This document shows, in pieces, positions 1 through 7,746 of a stretch of DNA of 12,336 bases; the first letter of the stretch is position 1; each line of letters begins with the position of its first letter. The translations under genes were made by a program, and so were the position numbers. Source of the stretch: Thermoproteota archaeon (GTDB taxonomy: Archaea > Thermoproteota > Methanomethylicia > Methanomethylicales > Methanomethylicaceae); assembly GCA_030055545.1 (NCBI GenBank), contig JASFYK010000024.1:1-12336 (forward strand), in the 5' to 3' direction. The notes beneath the pieces were generated by a model, which was given only the letters and a program-made list of their open reading frames with translations, was not told where the DNA came from and did no database searches.

Positions 1-69
1 AGTATCGTGATCTCCAGCCCATCGATCACCTTCAAGCTAGCCAACTATTCGTCCCACTCCTACAAATAA
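1..69 (+). CDS. C-terminal end of an unidentified protein, cut by the window edge
   Basis: Frame 1 is open from the window edge for 22 codons and ends in TAA at 67-69. The peptide ends in ANYSSHSYK. About 17 of the 22 codons end in G or C, which matches the codon pattern of the firm genes here and contrasts with the AT-rich DNA directly after the stop. It is therefore probably the tail of a real gene, but too little is visible to assign a family. The 100 bases that follow hold only the upstream signals of the next gene. Confidence 0.4.
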   Translation, partial: SIVISSPSITFKLANYSSHSYK

Positions 70-126
70 CTCCCCGCAGTCATTCAAAAAGGTGGTGCAG
101 ATCTGGGTAAAAAGACCTAAAAGCCT

Positions 127-166
127 AATATTAAACAATTTAACTGTATCTGCTAAAAAAAGTGGT
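127..166 (+). promoter_or_regulatory. Likely promoter and ribosome-binding site of the LysE-family gene
   Basis: An AT-rich run (TAATATTAAACAATTTAAC, 127-145) lies 27-45 nt before the ATG at 172, where an archaeal TATA box would sit for a short leader. GTGG at 162-165 is exactly 6 nt from the ATG, matching the spacing seen at other genes here. No single TATA match is clean, so the exact box is uncertain. Confidence 0.4.
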
Positions 167-171
167 TAGTC

Positions 172-783
172 ATGGATTTAGGCGTCTTCATTGCGGGAAT
201 CGCGCTAGGGCTGTCGCTGGCGGCTCCGCCTGGGCCGATCAACGCGCTGATGGCAGCGCAGGCTATTTCGTCGTCCCGCCTGAACGGCTTCCTTGTCGGG
301 CTAGGGGCGATGACCTCTGACGCGACGTTCCTTGTGATCACCTACACACTGAGCGGGCTGCTGATCCTGAATGAAACCGCCCGCGGCGCCCTCTCGATGG
401 TCAGCTTCTGCCTCATGCTCTTCCTCGCATACCTAACCTGGCGGGCTTCTAGGCGGATAGACCTTACCCCTAACAGGAGCGTGCATATACCGTACCTTAC
501 AGGGCTGACAGTAGGGCTTACCAATCCGTTTCAGCTCTCCTGGTGGATGAGTGCAGGACTCTCGCTCATTTCAAGCATCGGGCTGATTATAATTATCGGC
601 TTCTTCACCGGCATACTAATATGGATCACGAGCTTCCCATCCGTACTGAACTGGGCAGGGAAGGGGCGCCCGTGGGTCTACCGAGCCGTCATATACTTTT
701 CGATTGGGCTCCTCCTCGCTTTCGCAGCCTGGTTCCTCTACAACGGGGCGGTGCTGATCGGAATTGTTCCGGATAGGCTCTGA
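172..783 (+). CDS. LysE/RhtB-family transporter (amino-acid exporter type)
   Basis: The 203-residue, very hydrophobic protein has the length and layout of the LysE superfamily, which usually has about six membrane segments. Near the N-terminus is the family's small-residue and proline motif (GLSLAAPPGP, about residues 13-22). A second typical patch, LTNPFQLSWW (about 116-125), marks the start of the second half. Members export amino acids or other small metabolites across the cell membrane by proton exchange. The substrate cannot be told from sequence, and lysine should not be assumed from the family name. The gene stands alone on the plus strand with its own upstream AT-rich region and converges on the TldD-type gene, with 29 bases between stop codons. 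Confidence 0.85.
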   Translation: MDLGVFIAGIALGLSLAAPPGPINALMAAQAISSSRLNGFLVGLGAMTSDATFLVITYTLSGLLILNETARGALSMVSFCLMLFLAYLTWRASRRIDLTPNRSVHIPYLTGLTVGLTNPFQLSWWMSAGLSLISSIGLIIIIGFFTGILIWITSFPSVLNWAGKGRPWVYRAVIYFSIGLLLAFAAWFLYNGAVLIGIVPDRL

Positions 784-812
784 TACATCCCATCTTCGGG
801 GTAATTTCGGCT

Positions 813-2228
813 TCATCTGCCCCGGAGATAGATCCCGCGCAGTCGCATCGACGGTCCTCCAGTCCAGACCGGGACCCCCTGCTCGGGCTGTCCCTTGCCG
901 CACGTGGCTGCCTTGAATATCAGGTCCCTTCCGACAGCGTCGACGCTCGAGAATATCACCTCAGTCGTCGCCTCTATCACAGGAGCCCTAACTGGATCCC
1001 TGACCTCCCCTTTGTCTATCATGTATGCCTCTAGGCCCACGTACCTGTTGTTCCACCTGATATCGTCGATGTTCCACTCCTGGAAGCTCTTGATGTACAC
1101 GCCCCTCTCCACGCCCTCGACCAGCTCCTCCAGCTTGTGGTCGCCCGGCTCCATGAACGTGTTCGACATCCTGACGATCGGCTCCCTTGCATAGGACGAT
1201 GCCCTCATCGAGGCGTTGCTCGACACCCCATAGTCGTGAGCGGTCTCCCTGCTATGCAGGAACTCGTTTACCTTGCCCTCCCTGATCAGCGCCTTCCTCC
1301 TAGCGGGGACCCCCTCGTCGTCGTAGAGGTAGAAGCCGTATGACGCAGGGAGCGTAGGGTCGTCCGAGATGTTTACCGCATCGCTGCCGATCTTCCTTCC
1401 GAGCATCCCTGGTTTGAGGTACGATTCGCCCGCCTGGGCGGCTTCCCTGCCCATGATCCTGTCCGCCTCCTGCGGGTGGCCGCAAGCCTCGTGGGATATT
1501 ATGCCCGTTACTTCCCCGCCGACCACGACGTCGTACTTTCCTGGGGCAAGCGATTTCCCTTCCCTCAGCATCCTCGCCATTGCCTCTGCCTCCTCCCTCG
1601 CGACCACCTCGGGGGATATGGCGCCTGCTCTCTCCCAGCCTCCGGATTCGCCGAGCTGGACTATCCTCTGCAGCGACCCCTTGCCGCCCTCGTAGGCCGT
1701 GATTATGAAGTACCCTGCGATCCTCGGCACCATCGACCTCGTCTTAGTGCCCTCGGAGTTGATGTACTCCTTCTCCTCGACACTCCCCCCGAAAACAAGG
1801 AGCCTGTTGGGGAATTCCGCCCCTTTGACCTCCTTTATTGAGGCATCGACAGACTTCAGTAGATCAATTACCTCGCTCGGCTCCACGGAAGTGGGGAGTG
1901 TCCTGTAATCCGCTTTCCATTCAGCCTTCACCGCGATCTCGTTCGAGAGGCATACCTTCTTGCAGGAACTGGTCATTGCCTTTGCCGACCTTACTGCCTT
2001 TGAGCCCGCCTCCATCATTCCCTCGCGGGTGAGTATGTTCGTCGATGCAAAGCCGAGCGCCCCGTCGACGATCGCCCTCACAGCGATCCCGTTTGCCTCA
2101 ACGTACTCAGGGGGCTCGGCAACCCCGTTCTTGAGAACAACTTCCATCCCGACGTTTCTTTGAGACCTGACCTCGGCGTATCCTGCCCCTTCCCTGAGCA
2201 GGTAGTCAAGCAGCCACTGGAGATCCAT
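813..2228 (-). CDS. tldD: TldD/PmbA-family zinc metalloprotease (TldD-like)
   Basis: A 471-residue protein, close to the usual TldD length of about 450-480. The metal-binding HExxxH motif is intact (HEACGH, residues 246-251), so this is the catalytic TldD type and not the TldE/PmbA partner, which lacks it. Characterised TldD-TldE complexes are peptidases that degrade unfolded peptides and process some ribosomally made peptides. The reading frame runs 14 codons further upstream. I place the start at the internal ATG (2228) because GGTG stands exactly 6 nt before it and the family N-terminus begins there. It lies 65 bases downstream of the cysteine hydrolase on the same strand with no convincing promoter between, so the two may be co-transcribed. 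No TldE gene is visible in the window. Confidence 0.9.
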   Translation of the reverse strand: MDLQWLLDYLLREGAGYAEVRSQRNVGMEVVLKNGVAEPPEYVEANGIAVRAIVDGALGFASTNILTREGMMEAGSKAVRSAKAMTSSCKKVCLSNEIAVKAEWKADYRTLPTSVEPSEVIDLLKSVDASIKEVKGAEFPNRLLVFGGSVEEKEYINSEGTKTRSMVPRIAGYFIITAYEGGKGSLQRIVQLGESGGWERAGAISPEVVAREEAEAMARMLREGKSLAPGKYDVVVGGEVTGIISHEACGHPQEADRIMGREAAQAGESYLKPGMLGRKIGSDAVNISDDPTLPASYGFYLYDDEGVPARRKALIREGKVNEFLHSRETAHDYGVSSNASMRASSYAREPIVRMSNTFMEPGDHKLEELVEGVERGVYIKSFQEWNIDDIRWNNRYVGLEAYMIDKGEVRDPVRAPVIEATTEVIFSSVDAVGRDLIFKAATCGKGQPEQGVPVWTGGPSMRLRGIYLRGR

Positions 2229-2293
2229 GGCAAACACCACTTCAGAATAGACAAACAGGCAGCAACGCATCCGATCTCTTTCGGTACGTCATA

Positions 2294-2860
2294 TTAAGGG
2301 TTTGCACGAGCCTCCGATCCAAGGGACTCGATGATCTCCTCTGCATTAGTGGATTCCGAGCCGTAGATCTCTGACATGTAGCTGATCCCCTTTTCGTTTC
2401 CCTCCGCCCCGTCCCATGATGCGACCGCATTCCTCACGACCACGATCCTGTACCCCCTGAAGAAGGCGTCGGCTGCGGTGTGCCTTACGCATATGTTGGT
2501 GTCTATCCCAGTGAGCACCAGCCGGTCCACCTTAAGCTCCCTCAGGAGCAGGTCGAGATCGGTCTGGAAGAAGCCGCTGTACCGCCTCTTCCTTACGACA
2601 AAGTCCTTCTCCTGTGGCTTCAGCTCGTCTATGACCTCGGCCCCCTTCGTCCCTGCTATCGCGTGCTCCCCCCACAGTTCGAGCTCCTTGTCCACACCAG
2701 GGTAGTGCGTGTCGCAAATGTATATGACTGGGAGCCCCTCCTTCCGGAAACACTCCGCCAGAGCCCTTATCTGCGGGATTATGTCAGCCGCGCCGTCGCA
2801 CTTCATTTTGCCCGAGATGAAATCGTTCAGCATGTCTATCACAAGAAGGGCGGTTGTCAA
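2294..2860 (-). CDS. Isochorismatase-family cysteine hydrolase, nicotinamidase-like
   Basis: With the TTG start at 2860 the protein is 188 residues, normal for the family. The catalytic triad is visible: Asp9 (LLVIDMLNDF), Lys91 (VVRKRRYSGF) and Cys124 (GIDTNICVRH). The residues that bind the metal in nicotinamidases also appear to be present: Asp50 and His52 (CDTHYPG) and His66 (WGEHAIAGTKGAE). Nicotinamide to nicotinic acid deamidation, the first step of NAD salvage, is therefore the best guess. Related enzymes act on other amides or esters, so the substrate is unproven. An in-frame extension to 2992 exists but crosses the likely promoter. GGTG sits 6 nt before the TTG, which fixes the start. 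TldD follows 65 bases downstream. Confidence 0.85.
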   Translation of the reverse strand: MTTALLVIDMLNDFISGKMKCDGAADIIPQIRALAECFRKEGLPVIYICDTHYPGVDKELELWGEHAIAGTKGAEVIDELKPQEKDFVVRKRRYSGFFQTDLDLLLRELKVDRLVLTGIDTNICVRHTAADAFFRGYRIVVVRNAVASWDGAEGNEKGISYMSEIYGSESTNAEEIIESLGSEARANP

Positions 2861-2894
2861 CCATACCACCTGATTCAACATTCGCCAGATTGTG

Positions 2895-2900
2895 ATATAG
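2895..2900 (-). promoter_or_regulatory. Possible TATA box for the cysteine hydrolase
   Basis: On the minus strand, CTATATCACA lies about 37 nt upstream of the TTG start at 2860. That would give a leader of about ten nucleotides carrying the GGTG site. The rest of the divergent gap (2861-3012) contains further AT-rich stretches, including TTACAATTATAG near 2968-2979 that may serve the opposite gene. Neither is a perfect consensus. Confidence 0.4.
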
Positions 2901-3012
2901 GCTTTCCCCAACAGACGGGGATTTATCGGGCTTGTATGGGATTTTATTTTTTTGTTCGGCGCAGTGGTTACAATTATAGACCCCTGCTGCAATCTCTAAT
3001 TGGTGGATGTAA

Positions 3013-3951
3013 TTGCCATATGACATAGAATATATCGACGTGGAGGCGAAGCACAGGCTTTGGTCAGACCTCACAAGGCGCCCTCTCTATACCAGGAAGG
3101 CTGACATATATGGTTGCTGCATCAAACTGCTCACGGACAGCAGGCTCACCTCCGATCTGTGGTCCGACAACTTCTACTCCTCGGACGAGAACAGGCGTTC
3201 CCACGGCAGGCTCCTCGCCGTCGAGGATCCAGTCCAGCCGCCCCACGTGAAGTACGACCCGTACACAAAGACTGCCATAATCCTCAACATAGACTACTAC
3301 GGCTGGATCAAGAGTGTGGCACTTGCGGTCGCGGGCGAGATCCTCGAGGATTCGCACGAGATCTTCTCGGTCCACGGTGCAGCTCTTGATGTCAACGGGT
3401 CTGGAGTCGCGATCATAGCGGGTAGCGGAGTCGGCAAGACGACCCACAGCTGGGGGATGCTCAGGAACTCCGGGGTAAGGCTGTTGGCTGACGACTGGTT
3501 CTTCGTCAGGGTTTACGAGAGGAGCCTGCTGGCGTTCGGATCCGAAAAGAACTGCTACGTCGATGCAGACCTTGGGCACATCTGGGGGGAGTACAAGAAC
3601 ATGCTCGACCGGGCCGTCTTCGACAAGAAGGGGAGAGCCGTGGTAAACGCCAGGTGGGTGGTCGGAAACGACGGCGTAATCCCGATGACCACGCTCCGGA
3701 AAGTGGTGCTGCTCAAGAGAGACGCATCGGACGGAACTGTGCTGAGGGAACTGGATCCAGCAGAGGCCTTAGAGATCCTCTCCAAGAATGGATTCTACAA
3801 TCCCCACCAGCTGGTCAACGACGAGAGAAAGTTCCAGCTCAGGGGCAACTTCTTCAAGACGGTACTCAATAGGACGCGCGTCTTCCTTGCGAACACCGCG
3901 CACCCTGCCTCAGAAGTCCAAGACAGGATATTCCGGGCGGTATCCGGATGA
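3013..3951 (+). CDS. HPr-kinase-like P-loop protein of unknown substrate
   Basis: A 312-residue protein. Its centre matches the C-terminal catalytic fold of HPr kinase/phosphorylase: a VHG segment with His121 at the position of the HprK catalytic His, a P-loop GSGVGKTT (137-144), then LLADDWFFV with Asp160-Asp161 in place of the HprK ADD motif. The glutamate that follows the P-loop Ser in true HprK (GKSE) is replaced by Thr. The first 110 or so residues match nothing I recognise. Archaea generally lack the HPr phosphocarrier system, so the target must be something else, such as a small molecule or another protein. SerK-type serine kinases are one archaeal precedent for distant members. The start is TTG with GGTGG upstream. 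The nearest ATG (3020) is out of frame. Confidence 0.7.
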   Translation: MPYDIEYIDVEAKHRLWSDLTRRPLYTRKADIYGCCIKLLTDSRLTSDLWSDNFYSSDENRRSHGRLLAVEDPVQPPHVKYDPYTKTAIILNIDYYGWIKSVALAVAGEILEDSHEIFSVHGAALDVNGSGVAIIAGSGVGKTTHSWGMLRNSGVRLLADDWFFVRVYERSLLAFGSEKNCYVDADLGHIWGEYKNMLDRAVFDKKGRAVVNARWVVGNDGVIPMTTLRKVVLLKRDASDGTVLRELDPAEALEILSKNGFYNPHQLVNDERKFQLRGNFFKTVLNRTRVFLANTAHPASEVQDRIFRAVSG

Positions 3952-3966
3952 TCCGTTTGAGAACAG

Positions 3967-3974
3967 TTAAATAT
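3967..3974 (+). promoter_or_regulatory. TATA box for the phosphoglycerate mutase gene
   Basis: TTAAATAT is centred about 37 nt upstream of the ATG at 4008, inside the 56-bp gap after the HPr-kinase-like gene. Transcription would begin near 3996-3998, with GAGGG at 3996-4000 acting as ribosome-binding site 7 nt from the start. This suggests that apgM begins its own transcription unit. Confidence 0.6.
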
Positions 3975-4007
3975 CCCGCTGGTCCGACTTCAACCGAGGG
4001 CTAGAAA

Positions 4008-5282
4008 ATGCAGAAGAAACACGTACTCTACATCCTTCTCGACGGGCTTGGCGACCGCCCTGTTGGTGAATTAGGCTACAGGACCCCGCTCGAGGCGGCG
4101 AACCGCCCGAACATGAATTCACTTGCCAGGAAGGGGAGCTCTGGGGTAGTGTACACAGTGGGCAGGGGAATCGCACCCGAGTCGGATGTGGCTGTGATAA
4201 GCATGCTCGGCTACGACCCGCACAAAACCTACACCGGGAGGGGACCGATCGAAGTCTTCGGTTCTGGGATGTCGATGGAGAACGGGGACCTCGCCGTGCG
4301 GTGCAATTTCGCGACCTTCAGCAGCGACTTCACGATAATTGACAGGCGTTGCGGTCGGTCACTCACAACCGAAGAGGCTAGGCTTCTAGCAGATGATATC
4401 AACAATAAGGTGAGGCTCGAGTCACACCCTGCCGAGTTCGAGTTCAGGAGCACGGTTGGTCACAGGGGGGTACTCTTGATCAGGTGCAAGGAGGGCAAGC
4501 TCTCCGGAAACATCTCGAACACAGACCCTGCCTACCTCAAGAAGGGGGGAATGGGCATAGCGCTCGAGACCTTCGAGAACAAGGTTCAGGCTTCACTCCC
4601 CTTGGACGGGAGCGAGGAAGCCAGGAGAGCGGCGGATCTTCTGAACGAGTTCACACGAAAGACCTACCATGTTCTCGAGTCGCATCCGATCAACAAGGAA
4701 CGCACTGCGCAAGGGAAGCCGCCTGCGAACGGGATATTAGGCAGGGATGCAGGGTCCTCGCTGCCAAACTTCATACCTGTCACCGACTTGTATGGGATGG
4801 AGTTTGCGGCGATGGTCGAGATGCCTGTCGAGCGTGGGATAGCGCTCCTATGCGGCATGGATTCGGTCGAGCTTCCTAAATCGACAGGGGACCTTGCTTT
4901 GGACTATGAGAGGCGCGCCGGGCTCGCGAGCGAGTTGATACAGTGCTACGGGGGCGTGTACATACACATAAAGGGTCCCGATGAGCCTGCACACGATGGG
5001 GACTGCGCCGGTAAGAGAAAGTCGATAGAGATGATCGATGAACACTTCTTCGGGCACCTCAAGGTCGACCTCGGCAGCACGGTAGTTGTGGTTACTGCTG
5101 ACCACTCGACGCCCTGCTCGTTGAGGGCCCATTCAGACGACCCTGTGCCGCTCATCGTCGCTGGAACGGGGGTCAACCCTGACGGGACAGCCGAATTTGG
5201 CGAGTCTGCATGCAGGAAAGGCTCCCTCGGGGAGATCGACGGGGTCGACCTCCTGAAAAGAGTGATGAGGATGGTTTCCTAG
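4008..5282 (+). CDS. apgM: 2,3-bisphosphoglycerate-independent phosphoglycerate mutase, archaeal type
   Basis: This 424-residue protein interconverts 3- and 2-phosphoglycerate in glycolysis and gluconeogenesis. It belongs to the alkaline-phosphatase superfamily and is of the archaeal ApgM type, shorter than bacterial iPGM. Visible active-site elements include the metal-binding Asp12 in LLDGLGDRP, the phosphoserine nucleophile Ser59 in APESDVAV, the GPDEPAHDGD segment with further Asp/His ligands, and the C-terminal TADHSTP motif (Asp365, His366) with a later His375. Length and motifs look complete. It heads a closely spaced plus-strand group with the PspC-domain gene (50 bases to its chosen start) and the MFS gene. 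The metabolic link to those membrane proteins is not obvious. Confidence 0.95.
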   Translation: MQKKHVLYILLDGLGDRPVGELGYRTPLEAANRPNMNSLARKGSSGVVYTVGRGIAPESDVAVISMLGYDPHKTYTGRGPIEVFGSGMSMENGDLAVRCNFATFSSDFTIIDRRCGRSLTTEEARLLADDINNKVRLESHPAEFEFRSTVGHRGVLLIRCKEGKLSGNISNTDPAYLKKGGMGIALETFENKVQASLPLDGSEEARRAADLLNEFTRKTYHVLESHPINKERTAQGKPPANGILGRDAGSSLPNFIPVTDLYGMEFAAMVEMPVERGIALLCGMDSVELPKSTGDLALDYERRAGLASELIQCYGGVYIHIKGPDEPAHDGDCAGKRKSIEMIDEHFFGHLKVDLGSTVVVVTADHSTPCSLRAHSDDPVPLIVAGTGVNPDGTAEFGESACRKGSLGEIDGVDLLKRVMRMVS

Positions 5283-5332
5283 AGAGATATGGCTGCCGAT
5301 GCTAGTCAAAGAGGGTGATCCACACGTCAAAT

Positions 5333-5749
5333 ATGCCAAAGAGGCTTTACAGATCCAATTCGAACAGGATACTAGGAGGGGTCTGCGGCGGGATAGCCGA
5401 GTACTTCAACGTCGACCCTGTGATCATTAGACTCATCTGGATAGTGTTCACAGTGATTTACGGGTTCGGCATACTCCTTTACCTGATCGCTTGGGTGATC
5501 ATCCCCAGATCCCCGGAAGGCTATTCCCCGCCCCAACAGGGGAGCGGGACCACTGCATTTTCATTAGACAGGAGGGGGCAGAAAGCACTAGTTGTCTTCG
5601 GTCTGATCTTGGTGCTGATAGGGGTATTGGAGTTTACCCGGCTTTCGGAGCCGATCAGGGCACTCGCAGCGACCGCTTTCTCATTTCCTTTTATTTTTAT
5701 ATGGCTAGGCATACTCGTTATAGTGATCGCACTGATGAGTCGGAGATAA
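5333..5749 (+). CDS. PspC-domain membrane protein
   Basis: The N-terminal 60 residues are a PspC domain: KRLYRS at the start, then GGVCGGIAEYFNVDP, followed by a hydrophobic hairpin ending AWVIIPRSP. Two more hydrophobic segments follow, near residues 80-100 and 110-135. In bacteria PspC is part of the phage-shock membrane-stress response, but in archaea the domain is often found alone and its role is unknown. The start is uncertain. ATG at 5333 gives the canonical N-terminus (138 residues), but the nearest GGTG lies about 15 nt away. An in-frame GTG at 5315 would add six residues and overlaps that same GGTG. It follows apgM and ends 6 bases before the MFS gene, suggesting co-transcription. 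Confidence 0.8.
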   Translation: MPKRLYRSNSNRILGGVCGGIAEYFNVDPVIIRLIWIVFTVIYGFGILLYLIAWVIIPRSPEGYSPPQQGSGTTAFSLDRRGQKALVVFGLILVLIGVLEFTRLSEPIRALAATAFSFPFIFIWLGILVIVIALMSRR

Positions 5750-5755
5750 ACGGCT

Positions 5756-6976
5756 GTGTCATTAGGTCCTGTACTTGCACTCTCAATATCAGCCGCCGTT
5801 GTTATGTTAGGGTTCGGTCTAATAATGCCTTTTTTGCCCGTTTATGCCCAGCTTCTCGGTGCAGCAAGCGGGGTTGACATAGGCATCCTCTCCTCAGCCT
5901 TCCTGATCACAAGGACCCTGCTGGCGACGCCTGCGGGATCGTTCTCAGACAGGTTGGGCAGGAAGCGGATAATAATTGTCGGGCTCGGGATGTACTCCGT
6001 CCTCTCTGTCTTGTTTGCATTTGCATCCACCTGGATCGAGTTGATAATGTACCGGGCCCTCCAAGGGGTCGCCTCTGCAATGGTCTGGCCCGCGTCCACA
6101 GCCCTCGTTGCAGACATGTCGCTCCCTGAGAAGAGAGGGACCGCCATGGGCCTGTTCAACTCCGTCTCTATGAGCGGCTGGATGGTGGGGCCCGCCCTGG
6201 GTGGCGCGATACAATGGTACTCGAGGAACGCCCTAGAAATGGAGCTGCTTGACAGCTTCAGGGCCCCTTTCTATGTATCGGCACTCCTCTCACTGGCATC
6301 GATGATCCTCGTAATTCTGCTCGTAAAGGCTGCAAAAGCATCAGCGCCGAGGAGCAAGAGGCTCGGTTTGCCTATGAAGGAGATCGATCCAAAATTCAGG
6401 AGGAGCGTCTACATTATGCTGTTTCTCCTAGTTTCGTACGGGTTCGCCACTTCCTTCGTCGAGCCTATGCTCGTTTACTTCGTCCAGCATCAATACAGCC
6501 TTAGCGAGGATCTTGTTGTCTCGAACATGGCTATGATCTTCACAATATCTGGGGTCGTCATGCTCGGCACCCAGCTCCTTGGCGGGAGGATCGCCGACCG
6601 TTACAGCAAGAAGAGGACGATAGTCTCAACATCGGTAGTCGCACAGGCCCTTACGATGGCGATGCCATTCTCGAGGGACGTGGGGGAAATCGGATCTGTG
6701 ATGGTCGCAAGATCGGCTTTCTACGGTCTGGGATCTCCAGCCTACACTGCCTTCCAGCAGAACCTGCTCCCATCTAAGGTCAGGGGAGCGCTGACTGGGC
6801 TCTTCGATACCGCATTCGGTTTTGGGGCATTTGCCGGGCCAATCGCGGGCTTCCTTCTCTACGACACCGTCTCCCACAGCTCCCCTTTCTTGGCGAGCGG
6901 GCTGCTCGGCATTGCCACGCTGGTTGCAATAGTGCTCTTCACGTACGAGCCAAAGAGGGAAGAGGTGCCTGAGTGA
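5756..6976 (+). CDS. Major facilitator superfamily transporter, drug-efflux-like
   Basis: A 406-residue integral membrane protein with about twelve hydrophobic segments in two six-helix halves. The MFS motif A loop appears in both halves: GSFSDRLGRK at residues 61-70 and GGRIADRYSKK near residue 277. The fold suggests proton-coupled transport of a small solute. Similarity of layout to multidrug exporters makes efflux likely, but the substrate is unknown. The start is GTG at 5756, six bases after the PspC stop, with GGAG about 10 nt upstream overlapping the end of the previous gene. That spacing favours translation as part of one mRNA with the PspC gene. Confidence 0.88.
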   Translation: MSLGPVLALSISAAVVMLGFGLIMPFLPVYAQLLGAASGVDIGILSSAFLITRTLLATPAGSFSDRLGRKRIIIVGLGMYSVLSVLFAFASTWIELIMYRALQGVASAMVWPASTALVADMSLPEKRGTAMGLFNSVSMSGWMVGPALGGAIQWYSRNALEMELLDSFRAPFYVSALLSLASMILVILLVKAAKASAPRSKRLGLPMKEIDPKFRRSVYIMLFLLVSYGFATSFVEPMLVYFVQHQYSLSEDLVVSNMAMIFTISGVVMLGTQLLGGRIADRYSKKRTIVSTSVVAQALTMAMPFSRDVGEIGSVMVARSAFYGLGSPAYTAFQQNLLPSKVRGALTGLFDTAFGFGAFAGPIAGFLLYDTVSHSSPFLASGLLGIATLVAIVLFTYEPKREEVPE

Positions 6977-7013
6977 AGGGCGTGTCTTAATCTAACTCAG
7001 AATTAATTAACGC

Positions 7014-7020
7014 TTATAAA
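7014..7020 (+). promoter_or_regulatory. TATA box of the purine-salvage pair
   Basis: TTATAAA, preceded by an AT-rich stretch, is the best TATA match in the window. Counting about 25 nt downstream puts the transcription start near 7042. Translation from GTG at 7044 would then be nearly leaderless. Translation from TTG at 7053 would use GGTG at 7043-7046 with a 6-nt spacer and a leader of about ten bases. Confidence 0.7.
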
Positions 7021-7052
7021 CCGTACAATACTACGTTTTCTCGGTGTCTGCT

Positions 7053-7721
7053 TTGCCAAAGATCAAGTGCAAGAAAGTAACATGGGAAGAAGTTGAGGAA
7101 TGGAGCCGCATCGTCTCTGACAAGGTATACTCCTCCGGATGGACTCCCGACGTTGTTGTTGCAATATCGAGGGGCGGCTACGTGCCCGCTAGGCTGGTCT
7201 GCGACAGGCTCGTGGTGGGGGAGCTCGTCTCCCTTCAGATCTCGCACTGGCCTTCAGCTGCCCAGATGGCTAAGGAGGCAGGCGTGCGCACCCCTCTGTA
7301 CTGCAACATGGGCGGGAAGAAGGCACTCATTGTAGACGACATCGCAGACACCGGGGAGTCCCTCATCATAGCCAAGGACCATGTCTGGACGAACTGCAGG
7401 CCGGAAGCAATCAGGATAGCCTCTCTCCAGTGGATCTCCGGCAGCAGCAAGATACGCCCTGACTACTACGCAGAGGAGGTAAGGGGGTGGATCTGGTATC
7501 AGTACCCATGGAGCAGGCTTGAGGACATCATAGGTTTCGTGAAGAAAGTCGTCGAGGAGAATCCTGGCAAGGAGTTGTGGTCTATCGAAGAGCTCATAAG
7601 AGGGGTAAGGGAGTGGTATGGCGTTGAGTTCGATCGCTGGTTTTTCGAGAGGGCATTGGATAAGCTCGCTTCGAAAGGCTTCCTGAAAAGGGACGGCGAT
7701 CGCATAATCGCAAAAGTATAA
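7053..7721 (+). CDS. Purine phosphoribosyltransferase with winged-helix-like C-terminus
   Basis: A type I phosphoribosyltransferase of the Gpt/Hpt-like archaeal group, which joins a purine base to PRPP to give the nucleotide. The PRPP-binding signature is ALIVDDIADTGESL (about residues 91-104 of this start). The SRGGYVPAR loop near residue 40 and a later IWYQYPW segment fit base-binding hoods of this group. Which purine it uses is not clear. The last 45-50 residues (FFERALDKLASKGFLKRDGDRIIAKV region) look like a winged helix, unusual for a bare enzyme. The start could be GTG at 7044 (225 residues), but TTG at 7053 (222 residues) has GGTG 6 nt upstream, the pattern used elsewhere here. MTA phosphorylase begins 25 bases after its stop. 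Confidence 0.85.
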   Translation: MPKIKCKKVTWEEVEEWSRIVSDKVYSSGWTPDVVVAISRGGYVPARLVCDRLVVGELVSLQISHWPSAAQMAKEAGVRTPLYCNMGGKKALIVDDIADTGESLIIAKDHVWTNCRPEAIRIASLQWISGSSKIRPDYYAEEVRGWIWYQYPWSRLEDIIGFVKKVVEENPGKELWSIEELIRGVREWYGVEFDRWFFERALDKLASKGFLKRDGDRIIAKV

Positions 7722-7746
7722 ATTGAGATTCTGGGTGGTGTGGGGC

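Noticed and set aside
2861..2992. A 44-codon N-terminal extension of the cysteine hydrolase
   Set aside because: The extension lies in the divergent promoter region and matches no family feature. TTG at 2860 has a correctly spaced GGTG and gives a normal family length.
2480..3028. A 182-codon plus-strand frame opposite the cysteine hydrolase
   Set aside because: It is antisense to a gene with a full catalytic triad, has no recognisable domain, and arises from the G/C-rich third codon positions.
3064..3579. A 171-codon minus-strand frame opposite the HPr-kinase-like gene
   Set aside because: The plus strand encodes a P-loop and HprK motifs. The antisense frame has no motif and no good start context.
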